Of a stretch of DNA of 58,291 nucleotides, positions 7,162 to 15,850 are shown one piece after another. How positions within the stretch are numbered: position 1 is the stretch's first letter; each line of letters begins with the position of its first letter. The stretch lies in NCBI GenBank assembly GCA_041940525.1, contig JBGTSB010000011.1, positions 1-58,291 on the forward strand. Direction: 5' to 3'. Made by a program: the position numbers and the translations under genes. The notes beneath the pieces are model-generated. The model did no database searches and was not told the origin of the DNA. It saw nothing but the letters and a program-made list of their open reading frames with translations. The stretch is from JAKAXS01 sp041940525 (lineage in GTDB: Bacteria; Pseudomonadota; Alphaproteobacteria; Rhizobiales; Hyphomicrobiaceae).

Positions 7162-10023
7162 ATGACGCCTTCTCGCGCTCTTCTTTCAACTTTTCTGGGA
7201 TTGCTCGCGCTGGCCTTGTCCATGTCCGAGCTTGCCGCACAAACGCAGACCGCGCCTGTTCCGGACCAGCAGCAAGGGGCAGCGCCATCAGCGGCAGCGC
7301 CAACAACGGCTGCTCCACCGGCACCAGCCACCGCGCCGGCCGCGGCACCTGCACCGACGGCAGTACCTGCGCCGGCGGCCACCGGCGAGCAGGCCCCAGC
7401 AGCGGCAGCGGGCGGTCAGAGCGGGCAAACGGCTGTTCAACCTCCGCCGGCAGCAGCGCCGGCGCCACCTGCACCGCCACCGGCTGAATTACCTGATGAT
7501 CTGAAGAAACCGATTGCGGATGTTCTGAAGACAATGGACCGGCTCGAAAAGAGCGTGGCCGAAGAGACCATCAGCGAAGAACAGCTGTCGCGCTATCGCA
7601 AGACCGTCGACGAGACAACGTCGGCGGCCGCGAAGATTGCCGATAGCCTCAAGCCAAAACTGGCCGAGATCGAAACGCAGATCGAGGCGCTCGGAAAGCC
7701 GCCGGAAGCTGGACAGCCAGCGGAAGCAAAGGAAGTTGCTGGCGAGCGGGCACGATTAGACGCGCTGAAAACAAGCTTTGGCGGCGGCATCAAGACGATG
7801 GAAGTTGTCGGCGTGCGCGCGGAAAGCGTTAAGCAGCGCATTCAGGAAGTCCGCCAAGACCTTTTCACGTCGCAGTTGCTGCGGCGGTCGCCGTCGCCGT
7901 TGCTGCCAACGATCTGGCTACAAGTCGCGCGAGAAATCCCATCAACAGCTGCAAATGTTACTCGCATTGTCGAGACGTGGTGGGGATTAGCCAAACAGCA
8001 GCCGATCATGGTGTTGTCGCTGTTCGGCGCAGTCCTCGCCGTCTTTCTGATACTCAAGAGTTTCGTCTACTTCCTGATCCGTACCATGCTGCCGCCCGAT
8101 GGGCCCCAGCCGAGCTATTTTGAGCGCGCTGGAGCGGCGGGTTGGGTCGCACCCGCACTGGCGCTGCCCGCTGGCGCGGCGTCACTGCTGCTCGTGTTTG
8201 GGCTCGATAGTCTCAATCTGCTGACCTACCAGGTCGGCAGAGTTGCCGACACTGCGCTGCCCGCGGTTTTGATCTTCATCGCGGTATCGGCGCTTGCACG
8301 CGCGGTTCTGGCGCCGAAGCGCTCGCGCTGGCGGTTGCTCAATCTGGCGGACAAATCGGCGCGGAAGATCGCGACGACAGCGAGCTGGCTCGCGGGCGTG
8401 TATGCCATCGATCAAGTTCTGAAAGAGCTGATCAACATCCTTTACTTGCCGCTGTCGGTTTCCGTTGCGGTCGCTGCGGTCTCGAGCATTGCGATGGCGT
8501 TCTTGCTGATCCGGCTCGTGCACATCAACTTCCTGCCGCCTAAGACGCGGCCTCAAGCCGATGCCAGAGGCGAAGGATCGGCGCCGCCTGTCACGCCTGG
8601 CCCTGGGCCGGAGGCAACGACGCCGGCGCGAAATGATCTCACCGGCCCGCAGCCCCTCGTCTCGCGACAGGATCGTATTGTGCGCTATCTGCGCCCGATG
8701 ATCCTGAAGGTGCCTCTACTCGCCGTGGCCGTCGCGATCATAATAGCCTCACTGTCCGGTTACGTTGCATTCGGCCGGTTCTTGGCCGGGCAGATGGTCG
8801 TGACGGTCAGTGTGATCGTGCTGGTATTGCTGCTCCACCTTGCGATCAAGGCGGTGATTGGCGAGCCGGGACAGGAAGGCGACCGCTTCAAGTCCGTACT
8901 GGATGAGCGCTTTGGGTTGGGCGACACCCAGCGCCATATGCTGGGCCGCGGCGCCACGATCCTTCTCAATGCGCTCCTGGCAATCTTTGCCGTGCCCCTC
9001 ATCCTGCTGTCCTGGGGCTTTTCCCAGGAAGATGCGTTTGAGTGGGTTCGCAACGTTATCTTCGGCTTCCGCGTTGGTAGCTTTCAGATTTCGCTAGCGC
9101 AGATTCTCATCGCAATTGGCTTGTTCGTTGCGCTGCTGGTTGGAACGCGATTGGTCCAGCGCTGGCTTTCAGCGCGTATGTCGAAGCCACCACGGGTAGT
9201 CGATCAGGGCATCCAGGACTCAATCCACACGTTCGTCGGCTATGTCGGAATCGGCATCGCGGTCCTTGCGGCGATGTCCTACGCGGGGCTTGATTTCACC
9301 AACTTCGCGATCGTAGCCGGTGCGCTGTCAGTTGGTGTTGGTCTCGGTCTGCAAGCGATCGTGAACAACTTCGTGTCCGGCCTTATCATTCTTCTGGAGC
9401 GGCCGATCAAGGTTGGCGACCGGGTCGTCGTTCGCGGACAGGAGGGACACGTCCGCCGCATTTCCGTACGCTCGACCGAGATCGAAACGTTTGATAGGGC
9501 GAGCCTGATCGTTCCGAACTCCGAACTCGTCACGCACGAGGTGATCAACAAGACGCATCGCAATACGTTGGGCCGCGCGCTTGTTAAAGTTGGCGCGTCT
9601 TACGATGCCGATCCGGAACAGGTTCTGGCGATCCTGCACAAGGTTGCAGCGGAAAGCCCGTTGGTGATGAAGTTCCCCGAGCCGTTTATCTTCTTCGACG
9701 ACTTTGGACCCTCATCGCTCGACTTCGTTATGGCGTGCGCCGTTCCCGATGTTGCCGATCACATCCACGCACAGACGGACTTACGCATTCGCATCATGAA
9801 GGAGTTCCGTGCGGCGGGCATCGAGATCCCATACTCCAAGCACGACGTCTATCTGCGCGATCTAGATGGCGTGAAGTCTACTGTGATGGCGTTGATGCGC
9901 GAGCGGGCCCGCAGGCAACAGGAAGGCGGCGGCGGCACTGGCGGAAGCGGCGGTGGCGGCGACAAGCCTGGAAGTGACGGGACGCCTCCTCCTTCCGTGC
10001 CATTCCCGCCGCGGCGCGGATAA
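7162..10023 (+). CDS. Large MscS-family mechanosensitive channel (DUF3772-type N-terminus)
   Basis: A 953-residue inner-membrane protein. A signal peptide (LLSTFLGLLALALSMSELAAQ) is followed by a very Ala/Pro-rich stretch at ~30-115, then a helical periplasmic region (~120-265) resembling DUF3772 of large MscS homologues. About eleven membrane helices follow. The last, pore-lining helix and the MscS beta domain are clear: GALSVGVGLGLQAIVNNFVS, GLIILLERPIKVGDRVVV, then RRISVRSTEIETFD and SLIVPNSELVT. The C-terminus is Gly-rich (GGGGTGGSGGGG) and ends Pro-rich. The family opens on membrane tension to release osmolytes. ATG 7162 is preceded by AAGGACTGAG. The two low-complexity ends are unusual in size. 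Confidence 0.92.
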   Translation: MTPSRALLSTFLGLLALALSMSELAAQTQTAPVPDQQQGAAPSAAAPTTAAPPAPATAPAAAPAPTAVPAPAATGEQAPAAAAGGQSGQTAVQPPPAAAPAPPAPPPAELPDDLKKPIADVLKTMDRLEKSVAEETISEEQLSRYRKTVDETTSAAAKIADSLKPKLAEIETQIEALGKPPEAGQPAEAKEVAGERARLDALKTSFGGGIKTMEVVGVRAESVKQRIQEVRQDLFTSQLLRRSPSPLLPTIWLQVAREIPSTAANVTRIVETWWGLAKQQPIMVLSLFGAVLAVFLILKSFVYFLIRTMLPPDGPQPSYFERAGAAGWVAPALALPAGAASLLLVFGLDSLNLLTYQVGRVADTALPAVLIFIAVSALARAVLAPKRSRWRLLNLADKSARKIATTASWLAGVYAIDQVLKELINILYLPLSVSVAVAAVSSIAMAFLLIRLVHINFLPPKTRPQADARGEGSAPPVTPGPGPEATTPARNDLTGPQPLVSRQDRIVRYLRPMILKVPLLAVAVAIIIASLSGYVAFGRFLAGQMVVTVSVIVLVLLLHLAIKAVIGEPGQEGDRFKSVLDERFGLGDTQRHMLGRGATILLNALLAIFAVPLILLSWGFSQEDAFEWVRNVIFGFRVGSFQISLAQILIAIGLFVALLVGTRLVQRWLSARMSKPPRVVDQGIQDSIHTFVGYVGIGIAVLAAMSYAGLDFTNFAIVAGALSVGVGLGLQAIVNNFVSGLIILLERPIKVGDRVVVRGQEGHVRRISVRSTEIETFDRASLIVPNSELVTHEVINKTHRNTLGRALVKVGASYDADPEQVLAILHKVAAESPLVMKFPEPFIFFDDFGPSSLDFVMACAVPDVADHIHAQTDLRIRIMKEFRAAGIEIPYSKHDVYLRDLDGVKSTVMALMRERARRQQEGGGGTGGSGGGGDKPGSDGTPPPSVPFPPRRG

Positions 10024-10034
10024 CTGCAGCTTTT

Positions 10035-10526
10035 CTAGCCGCCGTTCTTGGCCGTGGCGGATATTCGCGCGAAGTCCAATGGCAGAGCCGTGGTGTACTT
10101 CATCTGCTCCATCGCGAACGACGACGATACCTTCGTAATTTCGATGCGGGTGATCAGCTTTTTGTAGAACTCGTCAAAGGCAGCGATGTCGGGCACCACG
10201 ACGCGCAGGAGATAGTCGACCTCACCGGCCATGCGATAAAACTCAACGACCTCGGGAAAGTCGGAGACGGCTTTGTGGAATTTTTCAAGCCAAGCCAGGT
10301 TGTGCTGGTCAGTCTTGATGGCAACGAAAACGGCGACGCCCGCGTTCACCTTCGCCGGATCGAGAACCGCGACGCGGCGCTTGATAACTCCCGCTTCCTC
10401 CAGCTTTTGGATGCGGCGCCAGCAGGGCGTTGTCGACAGGCCGACTTCCTTGCCGATGTCGGCTACGGGGCGCGTACAGTCCTCTTGCAGGATCCGGAGG
10501 ATTTTCACGTCCATCTCGTCCAGCAT
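10035..10526 (-). CDS. Lrp/AsnC-family transcriptional regulator
   Basis: A 163-residue DNA-binding regulator. The N-terminal winged helix (residues 1-60) reads MLDEMDVKILRILQEDCTRP and has the Lrp-type recognition helix with LSTTPCWRRIQKLEEAGVI. The C-terminal RAM/AsnC ligand domain (70-150) has VEFYRMAGEVDYLLRVVVPD and ITKVSSSFAMEQMKYTTALPL. Such proteins usually sense an amino acid or keto acid and control nearby or global genes. The target cannot be read here; the flanking MscS gene converges on it and the UDG-like gene lies upstream on the same strand. ATG 10524-10526 has an AGAGG ribosome site. Confidence 0.93.
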   Translation of the reverse strand: MLDEMDVKILRILQEDCTRPVADIGKEVGLSTTPCWRRIQKLEEAGVIKRRVAVLDPAKVNAGVAVFVAIKTDQHNLAWLEKFHKAVSDFPEVVEFYRMAGEVDYLLRVVVPDIAAFDEFYKKLITRIEITKVSSSFAMEQMKYTTALPLDFARISATAKNGG

Positions 10527-10609
10527 GATGACCTCTTGCGATTGTGAGCCGGTTTCCGAAAAACCTATCAGTATTTTAGGCGGCGCGCCGCCACAAGGGC
10601 GTTTGGCCG

Positions 10610-11230
10610 CTAACGTTTTGCTTTCAGCAGTTCGCGCACCCGCGTTCGCAGTGTGGGCAAGACGTCCCGCTCAAACCACGCGTTCGTCTTCAGCCACGCG
10701 TTGTTGCGCCAGGATGGATGCGGCAACGGCAGATATCGTGGTGTTTCAGGCCGCTCCAGGATAGCGCGCCAATCAGCAACCGTTTCCGTCAGGCTGCTAC
10801 GATCGTGCAGGTGCCAGCGCTGTGCGTAAGACCCCACTAAGATCACAAGTTCCAGGTTCGGCATGTTGTCGAACAACCGCTTCCGCCACAGGGGCGCGCA
10901 TTCGCGCCTTGGCGGTAGGTCGCCGCCAGACTTGTCGAGTCCCGGGAAGCAAAAGCCCATCGGGATGATGGCGATCCTGCGCGTGTCGTAGAATTCTTCA
11001 TCTGTCACGCCGAGCCAGGCGCGCAGACGGTCTCCCGATGGATCGGTGAAGGGTTTTCCGGAAGCGTGGACGCGCGTTCCCGGTGCTTGGCCGCAGATGG
11101 CAATGCGCGCTGATCTACTGACCCGGAGTACCGGCCGAGGTTCATGCGGCAGTGGTTTGCCGCGCGGATCATCGATACAGACCCGGCAGTTGCGGATTTC
11201 GCGAACCAACTGCTGCAAGTCGTGAGCGGG
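10610..11230 (-). CDS. Uracil-DNA-glycosylase-superfamily protein, probably Fe-S type
   Basis: A protein of about 206 residues of the UDG fold (COG1573-like). Motif A is present as ICGQAPGTRVHASGKPF and the C-terminal HPS motif as PLPHPSWRN. Four cysteines fit an iron-sulphur pattern of family 4/5 UDGs: a CxxC near the start (NCRVC) and a pair 17 positions apart (FCFPG and RRECAPLW). The likely role is removal of uracil or a related base from DNA, but the substrate is inferred. An ORF from TTG 11272 overlaps the upstream MBL gene; GTG 11228-11230 has AGGGG seven bases upstream and clears the neighbour, so I prefer it. It forms a probable two-gene operon with that MBL-fold gene. Confidence 0.82.
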   Translation of the reverse strand, partial: PAHDLQQLVREIRNCRVCIDDPRGKPLPHEPRPVLRVSRSARIAICGQAPGTRVHASGKPFTDPSGDRLRAWLGVTDEEFYDTRRIAIIPMGFCFPGLDKSGGDLPPRRECAPLWRKRLFDNMPNLELVILVGSYAQRWHLHDRSSLTETVADWRAILERPETPRYLPLPHPSWRNNAWLKTNAWFERDVLPTLRTRVRELLKAKR

Positions 11231-11244
11231 CACTGCTTTGCCCC

Positions 11245-11988
11245 TTAAATGTTCAGCGTCATCCCGTCCCAAGCCGCCAGAATACGCTCGTTATCGATTT
11301 TCTCTACATTCTCAAGCATCGCCGCACCCATGTGCGTCAGCATAATCTTCTTGGCGGTGATCCGGCCCAGGTTCTTCTCGATCGTGTGCCAGTCCAAGTG
11401 AGCCTTGGCTTGCTGATCGTAGCCATAGCATTCGGTGATAAACAGGTCTGCTTTGTCTGACGCAGGTATCAGGCTGTCCACCCACTCCGTGTCGCCGGAG
11501 AACGTCACCGTCTTGCCTTCGACTTCGAAGCGCAGCGCATAGGGTGGCGCGCCGGACGGATGGAGCACCTCAAACGGTGTGACACGAACGCCCGAGACCG
11601 TGAGCGCTTGCTCAGGCGTGAACTCCACAAAGTTGAGTTCGAAGTTGCGCGTTGTTTTCGTGCAGCCGGGATAGAGCGCTTCGGCTGCCTGTTCAAAGCG
11701 CTGTTGAAGTCCAACCGGGCCGGCGATGGTCATGGGCTGCGTTCTTTTCGAGATGTGATTGGCGTGGATCAACCACCAGATCAGCCCGCCGAAATGGTCG
11801 CCGTGTAAGTGCGTGATAAAAATTGCTGAGATGTCGTTTGGGTCCACTCCCAAGCGTTCCAGACCGATGAGAGCCGTCGCGCCGCAGTCGATGAGGAAGC
11901 GCGTGCCCCAGGCCTCTACATGAAAACAGGTTTGCAGCCGGCCGCCTGTCCCAAAAGCGTCGCTGCATCCAACAACGGTAAGCTTCAT
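11245..11988 (-). CDS. MBL-fold metallo-hydrolase (RNase Z/AtsA-like)
   Basis: A 247-residue cytosolic metallo-beta-lactamase-fold enzyme. The di-metal signature HLHGDH is present (FITHLHGDHFGGL), with a later aspartate (FSGDTEW) and a final histidine (IMLTHMGAAM). The N-terminus (KLTVVGCSDAFGTGGRLQTC) is that of RNase Z/arylsulfatase-like members. The long exosite arm of tRNase Z is not evident, so tRNA processing is doubtful and the substrate is unknown. ATG 11986-11988 follows AAGGGACGAGG. Its stop lies 14 bases before the preferred start of the UDG-like gene, which suggests cotranscription. Confidence 0.88.
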   Translation of the reverse strand: MKLTVVGCSDAFGTGGRLQTCFHVEAWGTRFLIDCGATALIGLERLGVDPNDISAIFITHLHGDHFGGLIWWLIHANHISKRTQPMTIAGPVGLQQRFEQAAEALYPGCTKTTRNFELNFVEFTPEQALTVSGVRVTPFEVLHPSGAPPYALRFEVEGKTVTFSGDTEWVDSLIPASDKADLFITECYGYDQQAKAHLDWHTIEKNLGRITAKKIMLTHMGAAMLENVEKIDNERILAAWDGMTLNI

Positions 11989-12100
11989 CCTCGTCCCTTT
12001 ATAGTCTTTATACGTTTGTTTTGGCAGGAAATCCTGTCAGTTCCCATAGTAACAGGGCTTTGGCGCGGCTCTGTTCCGTTGGGAACAACCCATTTGGGCA

Positions 12101-12646
12101 CTAGTGCCGCATGTGTTGGCGCCGCCATTCCCGCGGCTGCGTGAACTGGGACGCCCACAGACCACGCTTGGCCGCGCGAGCCTCCGCCTCTTGGCGCCTG
12201 TAGCGCCGGCCGAACGTGACTGCGAACCCGCTTTTGATCATCTCCTCGTTCAATTCCTTGCCATTTGCCTTGCAGATAGCGAGCAGCCGACCGTGCTGAT
12301 CGCGCTCAAGGCTGTCACAGGAGATGCTGGCCCGGCCGATCAGCCTCGCCAGGTGGTCTCGCGATGCCTCGCCGCATTTCCACGGCCGACCGTCCCTCTG
12401 GCAAATTTGCCGGCCTTCCGGGGCATCAATTCCCACGAGGCGAACCTCGTCGTTGTTCAAATGAAAGCTGTCACCGTCGACTAGGCGTGGATGGCCATGA
12501 ACTGCCTCGGCAGGCACCGATCGCCCGGATTTACTGGGCTCCTCGCCCATGAAGCGGGAGGCGACAACCGCCAAGACGACGAGGGCGATGACCCACCAAC
12601 GGCGCTTTTGGGGCGATGGTTTCCGAATTCTTAAGGTCACCGGCAC
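12101..12646 (-). CDS. Thermonuclease-family (SNase-like) membrane-anchored nuclease
   Basis: A 181-residue protein with a basic N-terminus and one membrane helix (WWVIALVVLAVVASRFM), then a staphylococcal-nuclease-like OB domain facing the periplasm. Family motifs are seen: LVDGDSFHLNNDEVRLVGIDAPE, then CGEASRDHLARLIG, ERDQHGRLLAIC and AEARAAKRGLWAS. The catalytic Asp, Arg and Glu positions of SNase appear occupied (VDGDSF, RLVGIDAPE, RDQHGR). The likely substrate is nucleic acid; the role may be nutrient use or defence. The start is GTG 12644-12646 with GAAGGA four bases upstream. It is divergent from the histidine kinase gene. Confidence 0.87.
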   Translation of the reverse strand: MPVTLRIRKPSPQKRRWWVIALVVLAVVASRFMGEEPSKSGRSVPAEAVHGHPRLVDGDSFHLNNDEVRLVGIDAPEGRQICQRDGRPWKCGEASRDHLARLIGRASISCDSLERDQHGRLLAICKANGKELNEEMIKSGFAVTFGRRYRRQEAEARAAKRGLWASQFTQPREWRRQHMRH

Positions 12647-12730
12647 TTAATCCTTCATCAGCCTTTTTCGTTCTAAAATCGGTCATTACACGAATTCGCT
12701 CATTATCCGCTGGAGCAGGCAAACGCCACC

Positions 12731-14320
12731 ATGACGGCTAAAGGCCATACACGACCGGATACGCGGTCACGCGACGCTCTTAATGCGCGCCTTCGGGCGT
12801 CGCAAGACATGAAGGCTGCCCGCTTGAAGCTTACCCGCGGAACCGCAACGCCCGAGATCGACTACGAAATGCTGTCGATGTTCGTGCGTAACGAGCGCAG
12901 CGCAGCCCCGACACTTTGGGCGCTCGCCGTCATTTTCTCACTGGCATCGATGTTCTGGGCGCCGAAGGTCGAGGCGACGGTTTGGCTCTTGATGGTCATC
13001 ACCTCCAAGATCGGTCTGCTAGAAATTTGCCGCCGCTTCAACAACACACCACAAGCCGATGTCGACGTTCGCGTGTGGCGCCGCCGGTTCACGGTGGCTG
13101 AGCTGATCAGCGGATTGGCCTGGGCCGGCTTTGCGATGGTCGGCATGTTCCATCCTGAACCGCTCGCAGACGCTTATGCTTCACACATCTTCCTATTCGC
13201 TGCGTTGATGGTGGTTCTCGCAATCCGCATCACGTTTGCCAGCCCCGTTATGAGCGTCCTCTATGTGGGCACGATCCCGATGACGATCGCCGTTGTCGTG
13301 CGGCTCATTATGCAAGGCGATCCCTTCTCGCTCGCGCTCGCGGCCATGGCCACCGGTGTTCATGCCTACTTCTTGTCCTTGGCCAAGGGGCTGAACTCAA
13401 CCGCGCTGGCTATGATTGAGTACCGGGTGCAGAAGGACGTTTTGATTTCAGAGCTCGAAGAAGAAAAGCTCATGTCAGACGAGGCGCGCCGGCGGGCTGA
13501 AGCCGCCAACAAAGCCAAGTCACGATTTCTTGCAACCATGAGCCACGAGTTGCGGACGCCGTTGAACGCGATCCTCGGATTTTCCGAAGTGATGCGTGAT
13601 GAGGTTCTCGGGCCCTTGGAAAACGCGAACTACCGCGATTACTCGAAGAGTATTCACGACAGCGGTCAGCACCTTTTGAACGTCATCAACGAGATTCTCG
13701 ACCTATCCCGAATTGAGGCGGGCCGATATGATCTTTCTGAAAGCCCGGTACTGCTGTCAGATGTCGCGGATGATTGCTACAGGCTGCTCAAGCTGCGCGT
13801 TCAAGCCAAAAGCCTCGACGTCGTGGAGAAGTACGACAGCCAGTTGCCGCAGGTTTGGGCTGATCAAAAGGCGATGCGGCAGATCTGTTTGAACCTGATG
13901 TCCAACGCCGTGAAATTCACTCCGCGCGGCGGGCGTCTCACCATCTCGATTGAGCGCACGGAAGACGGTGGCCAATCATTCAGCGTTCGCGACACCGGAC
14001 CAGGCATCCCCGCCGAAGAAATCCCGAAGGTCATGCAGACGTTCGGACAGGGCTCACTCGCGCATGAGACCGCGGAAGGCGGCACCGGGCTTGGCCTTCC
14101 GATCGTGAAAAACCTGATCGAGCTTCATGGCGGTACGCTTACGCTGACTTCGGAGCTGCGCAAAGGCACGGAAGCGGCCGTGTATCTGCCCAAGACGCGC
14201 GTACTTGCCGCCGTACCACCATTGCAGCCGTTGGGACAGGAACGTCACCGCTCTTCCAATGGCGAGCCAGACAATTCGCGCCATCGCAACAAGACACAGA
14301 AACAACGTCTTCCGGCTTGA
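12731..14320 (+). CDS. Membrane sensor histidine kinase, PleC/PdhS-like
   Basis: A 529-residue inner-membrane kinase. After ~55 cytosolic residues, about six membrane helices (60-215) form the sensor part with no obvious periplasmic domain. A short coiled coil (EEEKLMSDEARRRAEAANKA) leads to the HisKA box with phospho-His 272 (FLATMSHELRTPLNAILGFSE). The ATPase domain shows N (LNLMSNAVKFTP), G1 (VRDTGPGIP), F (FGQGSLAHE) and G2 (GTGLGLPIV) boxes. The HisKA sequence, with GFSEVMRDEVLGPLENANYRDYS, is that of the alphaproteobacterial PleC/PdhS/DivJ group acting on DivK and PleD. Which member it is cannot be decided. ATG 12731 has GGAGCAGG upstream. Confidence 0.88.
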   Translation: MTAKGHTRPDTRSRDALNARLRASQDMKAARLKLTRGTATPEIDYEMLSMFVRNERSAAPTLWALAVIFSLASMFWAPKVEATVWLLMVITSKIGLLEICRRFNNTPQADVDVRVWRRRFTVAELISGLAWAGFAMVGMFHPEPLADAYASHIFLFAALMVVLAIRITFASPVMSVLYVGTIPMTIAVVVRLIMQGDPFSLALAAMATGVHAYFLSLAKGLNSTALAMIEYRVQKDVLISELEEEKLMSDEARRRAEAANKAKSRFLATMSHELRTPLNAILGFSEVMRDEVLGPLENANYRDYSKSIHDSGQHLLNVINEILDLSRIEAGRYDLSESPVLLSDVADDCYRLLKLRVQAKSLDVVEKYDSQLPQVWADQKAMRQICLNLMSNAVKFTPRGGRLTISIERTEDGGQSFSVRDTGPGIPAEEIPKVMQTFGQGSLAHETAEGGTGLGLPIVKNLIELHGGTLTLTSELRKGTEAAVYLPKTRVLAAVPPLQPLGQERHRSSNGEPDNSRHRNKTQKQRLPA

Positions 14321-14405
14321 TCATCCCTTAGACCGGCCCGACCGGGCTTGGTGATCGCGACGGCCTCATGTAGTTGTTGGCCGTAGTTTCTACTGGGAGC
14401 GCAAG

Positions 14406-15101
14406 ATGCTTGGATGGCTGGCGGCCGCACTGATTATCCTCGTCGCCGTATTTGTCTACTTGAGCAGCGGTTCGGAGCTGGAAGGTGGCCGTGTCGCAGC
14501 GGCGATTGGTTTTGGCGCGCTAGCCTTGTTGTATCTGTTCGCGCTGGCCGGTGATTACCGCAACCGCAGCATACAGGCGCTCAAGCACGTGGCAGCGTGG
14601 GGGCTGATCTTCGTTGGCTTCATTGTCGCCTACAGCTTCCGTGGCGAGCTCAAGACGGTTTTTTACCGCGTGGCTGGCGAAGTGATGCCGCCGGGGCACG
14701 TTTTGACCGTGGAGACGGGAACGGAAGGCAACAAGGCGGTCAAAATCCGCAGCTCCGGCAATGGGCACTTCGCGGCGATGAGCCAGGTTAACGGCACGAG
14801 CATGCGCATGCTAGTGGACACCGGAGCGTCGACGGTGGTGCTGAAGGCGACAGATGCGCGCCGGGCTGGCATCGACGTTGGTAAGCTTTCGTTTTCCATA
14901 CCCGTCAGCACCGCCAACGGTCTGGCCTATGCGGCGCCGGTTCGCCTGCGCAGTGTTGGGGTTGGAGACATTGTTTATAATGACATTGAGGCGCTGGTGG
15001 CGAAACCAGGCAGCCTCAACGAGAACCTTCTTGGTATGACTTTCTTAAAACGTCTGCGCTCTTATGACGTCACTGGAAATTTTATGACGCTGCGAGGCTG
15101 A
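14406..15101 (+). CDS. TIGR02281-type clan AA aspartic protease, copy 1
   Basis: A 231-residue membrane-anchored, retropepsin-like protein. Three hydrophobic helices (about 2-20, 32-50, 60-78) precede a single aspartic protease domain with the active-site triad in MRMLVDTGASTVVL and the second conserved block PVSTANGLAYAAPVRL, ending ENLLGMTFLKRL. Members work as homodimers. The substrate is unknown. Thirty to seventy bases downstream a second member starts on the same strand, so the two are probably an operon and arose by duplication. ATG 14406 follows GGGAGCGCAAG. Confidence 0.9.
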   Translation: MLGWLAAALIILVAVFVYLSSGSELEGGRVAAAIGFGALALLYLFALAGDYRNRSIQALKHVAAWGLIFVGFIVAYSFRGELKTVFYRVAGEVMPPGHVLTVETGTEGNKAVKIRSSGNGHFAAMSQVNGTSMRMLVDTGASTVVLKATDARRAGIDVGKLSFSIPVSTANGLAYAAPVRLRSVGVGDIVYNDIEALVAKPGSLNENLLGMTFLKRLRSYDVTGNFMTLRG

Positions 15102-15143
15102 TTGTTGCCCGCGGCAAGCGCGCGTTCTTGCGAAAGCCGGCTC

Positions 15144-15704
15144 ATGGAACTTAGTTCTGGCATCAAGTCCCTTTTGGCGCAGCTCATGTCTTGGTCCGCC
15201 GTGGCCGGCCTGGCCGTGATGATCTTCCTGAACTATGAGTCTTTGCGCTCGTTAGCCGGCGTACCTGCCGTCGTCCCTTCCACTTTTTCCCAGGTTTCAC
15301 CCCCGCCGGCGGCTCCGCCCGTCGTTCGGTCTGGCAGCACTGTCGAGCTTCGCGCCGACCAGTCGGGCCATTACCGTACCCGCGCAAGCATCAATGGACG
15401 GCACGTGCCGGTCATGGTGGATACCGGGGCCACCGTGGTCGTGCTCACGCATGACGATGCGCGCCGGGCCGGGATTTTTCTGAAGCCGTCCGACTACAAG
15501 ATCCCCGTTTCGACGGCGAATGGTACGACCCATGTCGCACCCGTCGACCTGGATTCGATCAGCATAGGGGACATCACCGTGCGCAACGTCCGGGCCGCTG
15601 TGGCCCAGCATGGCCAGCTTGCGGTAACGCTGCTTGGCATGACCTTTTTGAGCCGCCTGGAACGGGTGGATATGCGATCAGGCATGATGCTCTTGAAGCA
15701 TTGA
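15144..15704 (+). CDS. TIGR02281-type clan AA aspartic protease, copy 2
   Basis: A 186-residue paralogue of the preceding gene. It has one membrane helix (SWSAVAGLAVMIFLNY), a Pro-rich linker (PPPAAPPVV) and a protease domain with active site VMVDTGATVVVL, then RRAGI, PVSTANGTTHVAPVDL and VTLLGMTFLSRL. The domain aligns residue for residue with copy 1, but it keeps only one helix where copy 1 has three. The two could form a heterodimer; that is inference. ATG 15144 is chosen because it opens just before the helix; a TTG at 15102, directly after the previous stop, would add 14 residues. Confidence 0.88.
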   Translation: MELSSGIKSLLAQLMSWSAVAGLAVMIFLNYESLRSLAGVPAVVPSTFSQVSPPPAAPPVVRSGSTVELRADQSGHYRTRASINGRHVPVMVDTGATVVVLTHDDARRAGIFLKPSDYKIPVSTANGTTHVAPVDLDSISIGDITVRNVRAAVAQHGQLAVTLLGMTFLSRLERVDMRSGMMLLKH

Positions 15705-15850
15705 GGCGGGTTGTTGCATCCTTAGCGTATCGGAACTGTCATTGCATTGACACGTTCGCTGCCATAAAGGCGGTAGTGCGGCTGCCGCCCATCTCACATA
15801 TGTTTCTCTGAACGCATCACTGATGCGCCATCCGGACAAAGGACTTTGAC

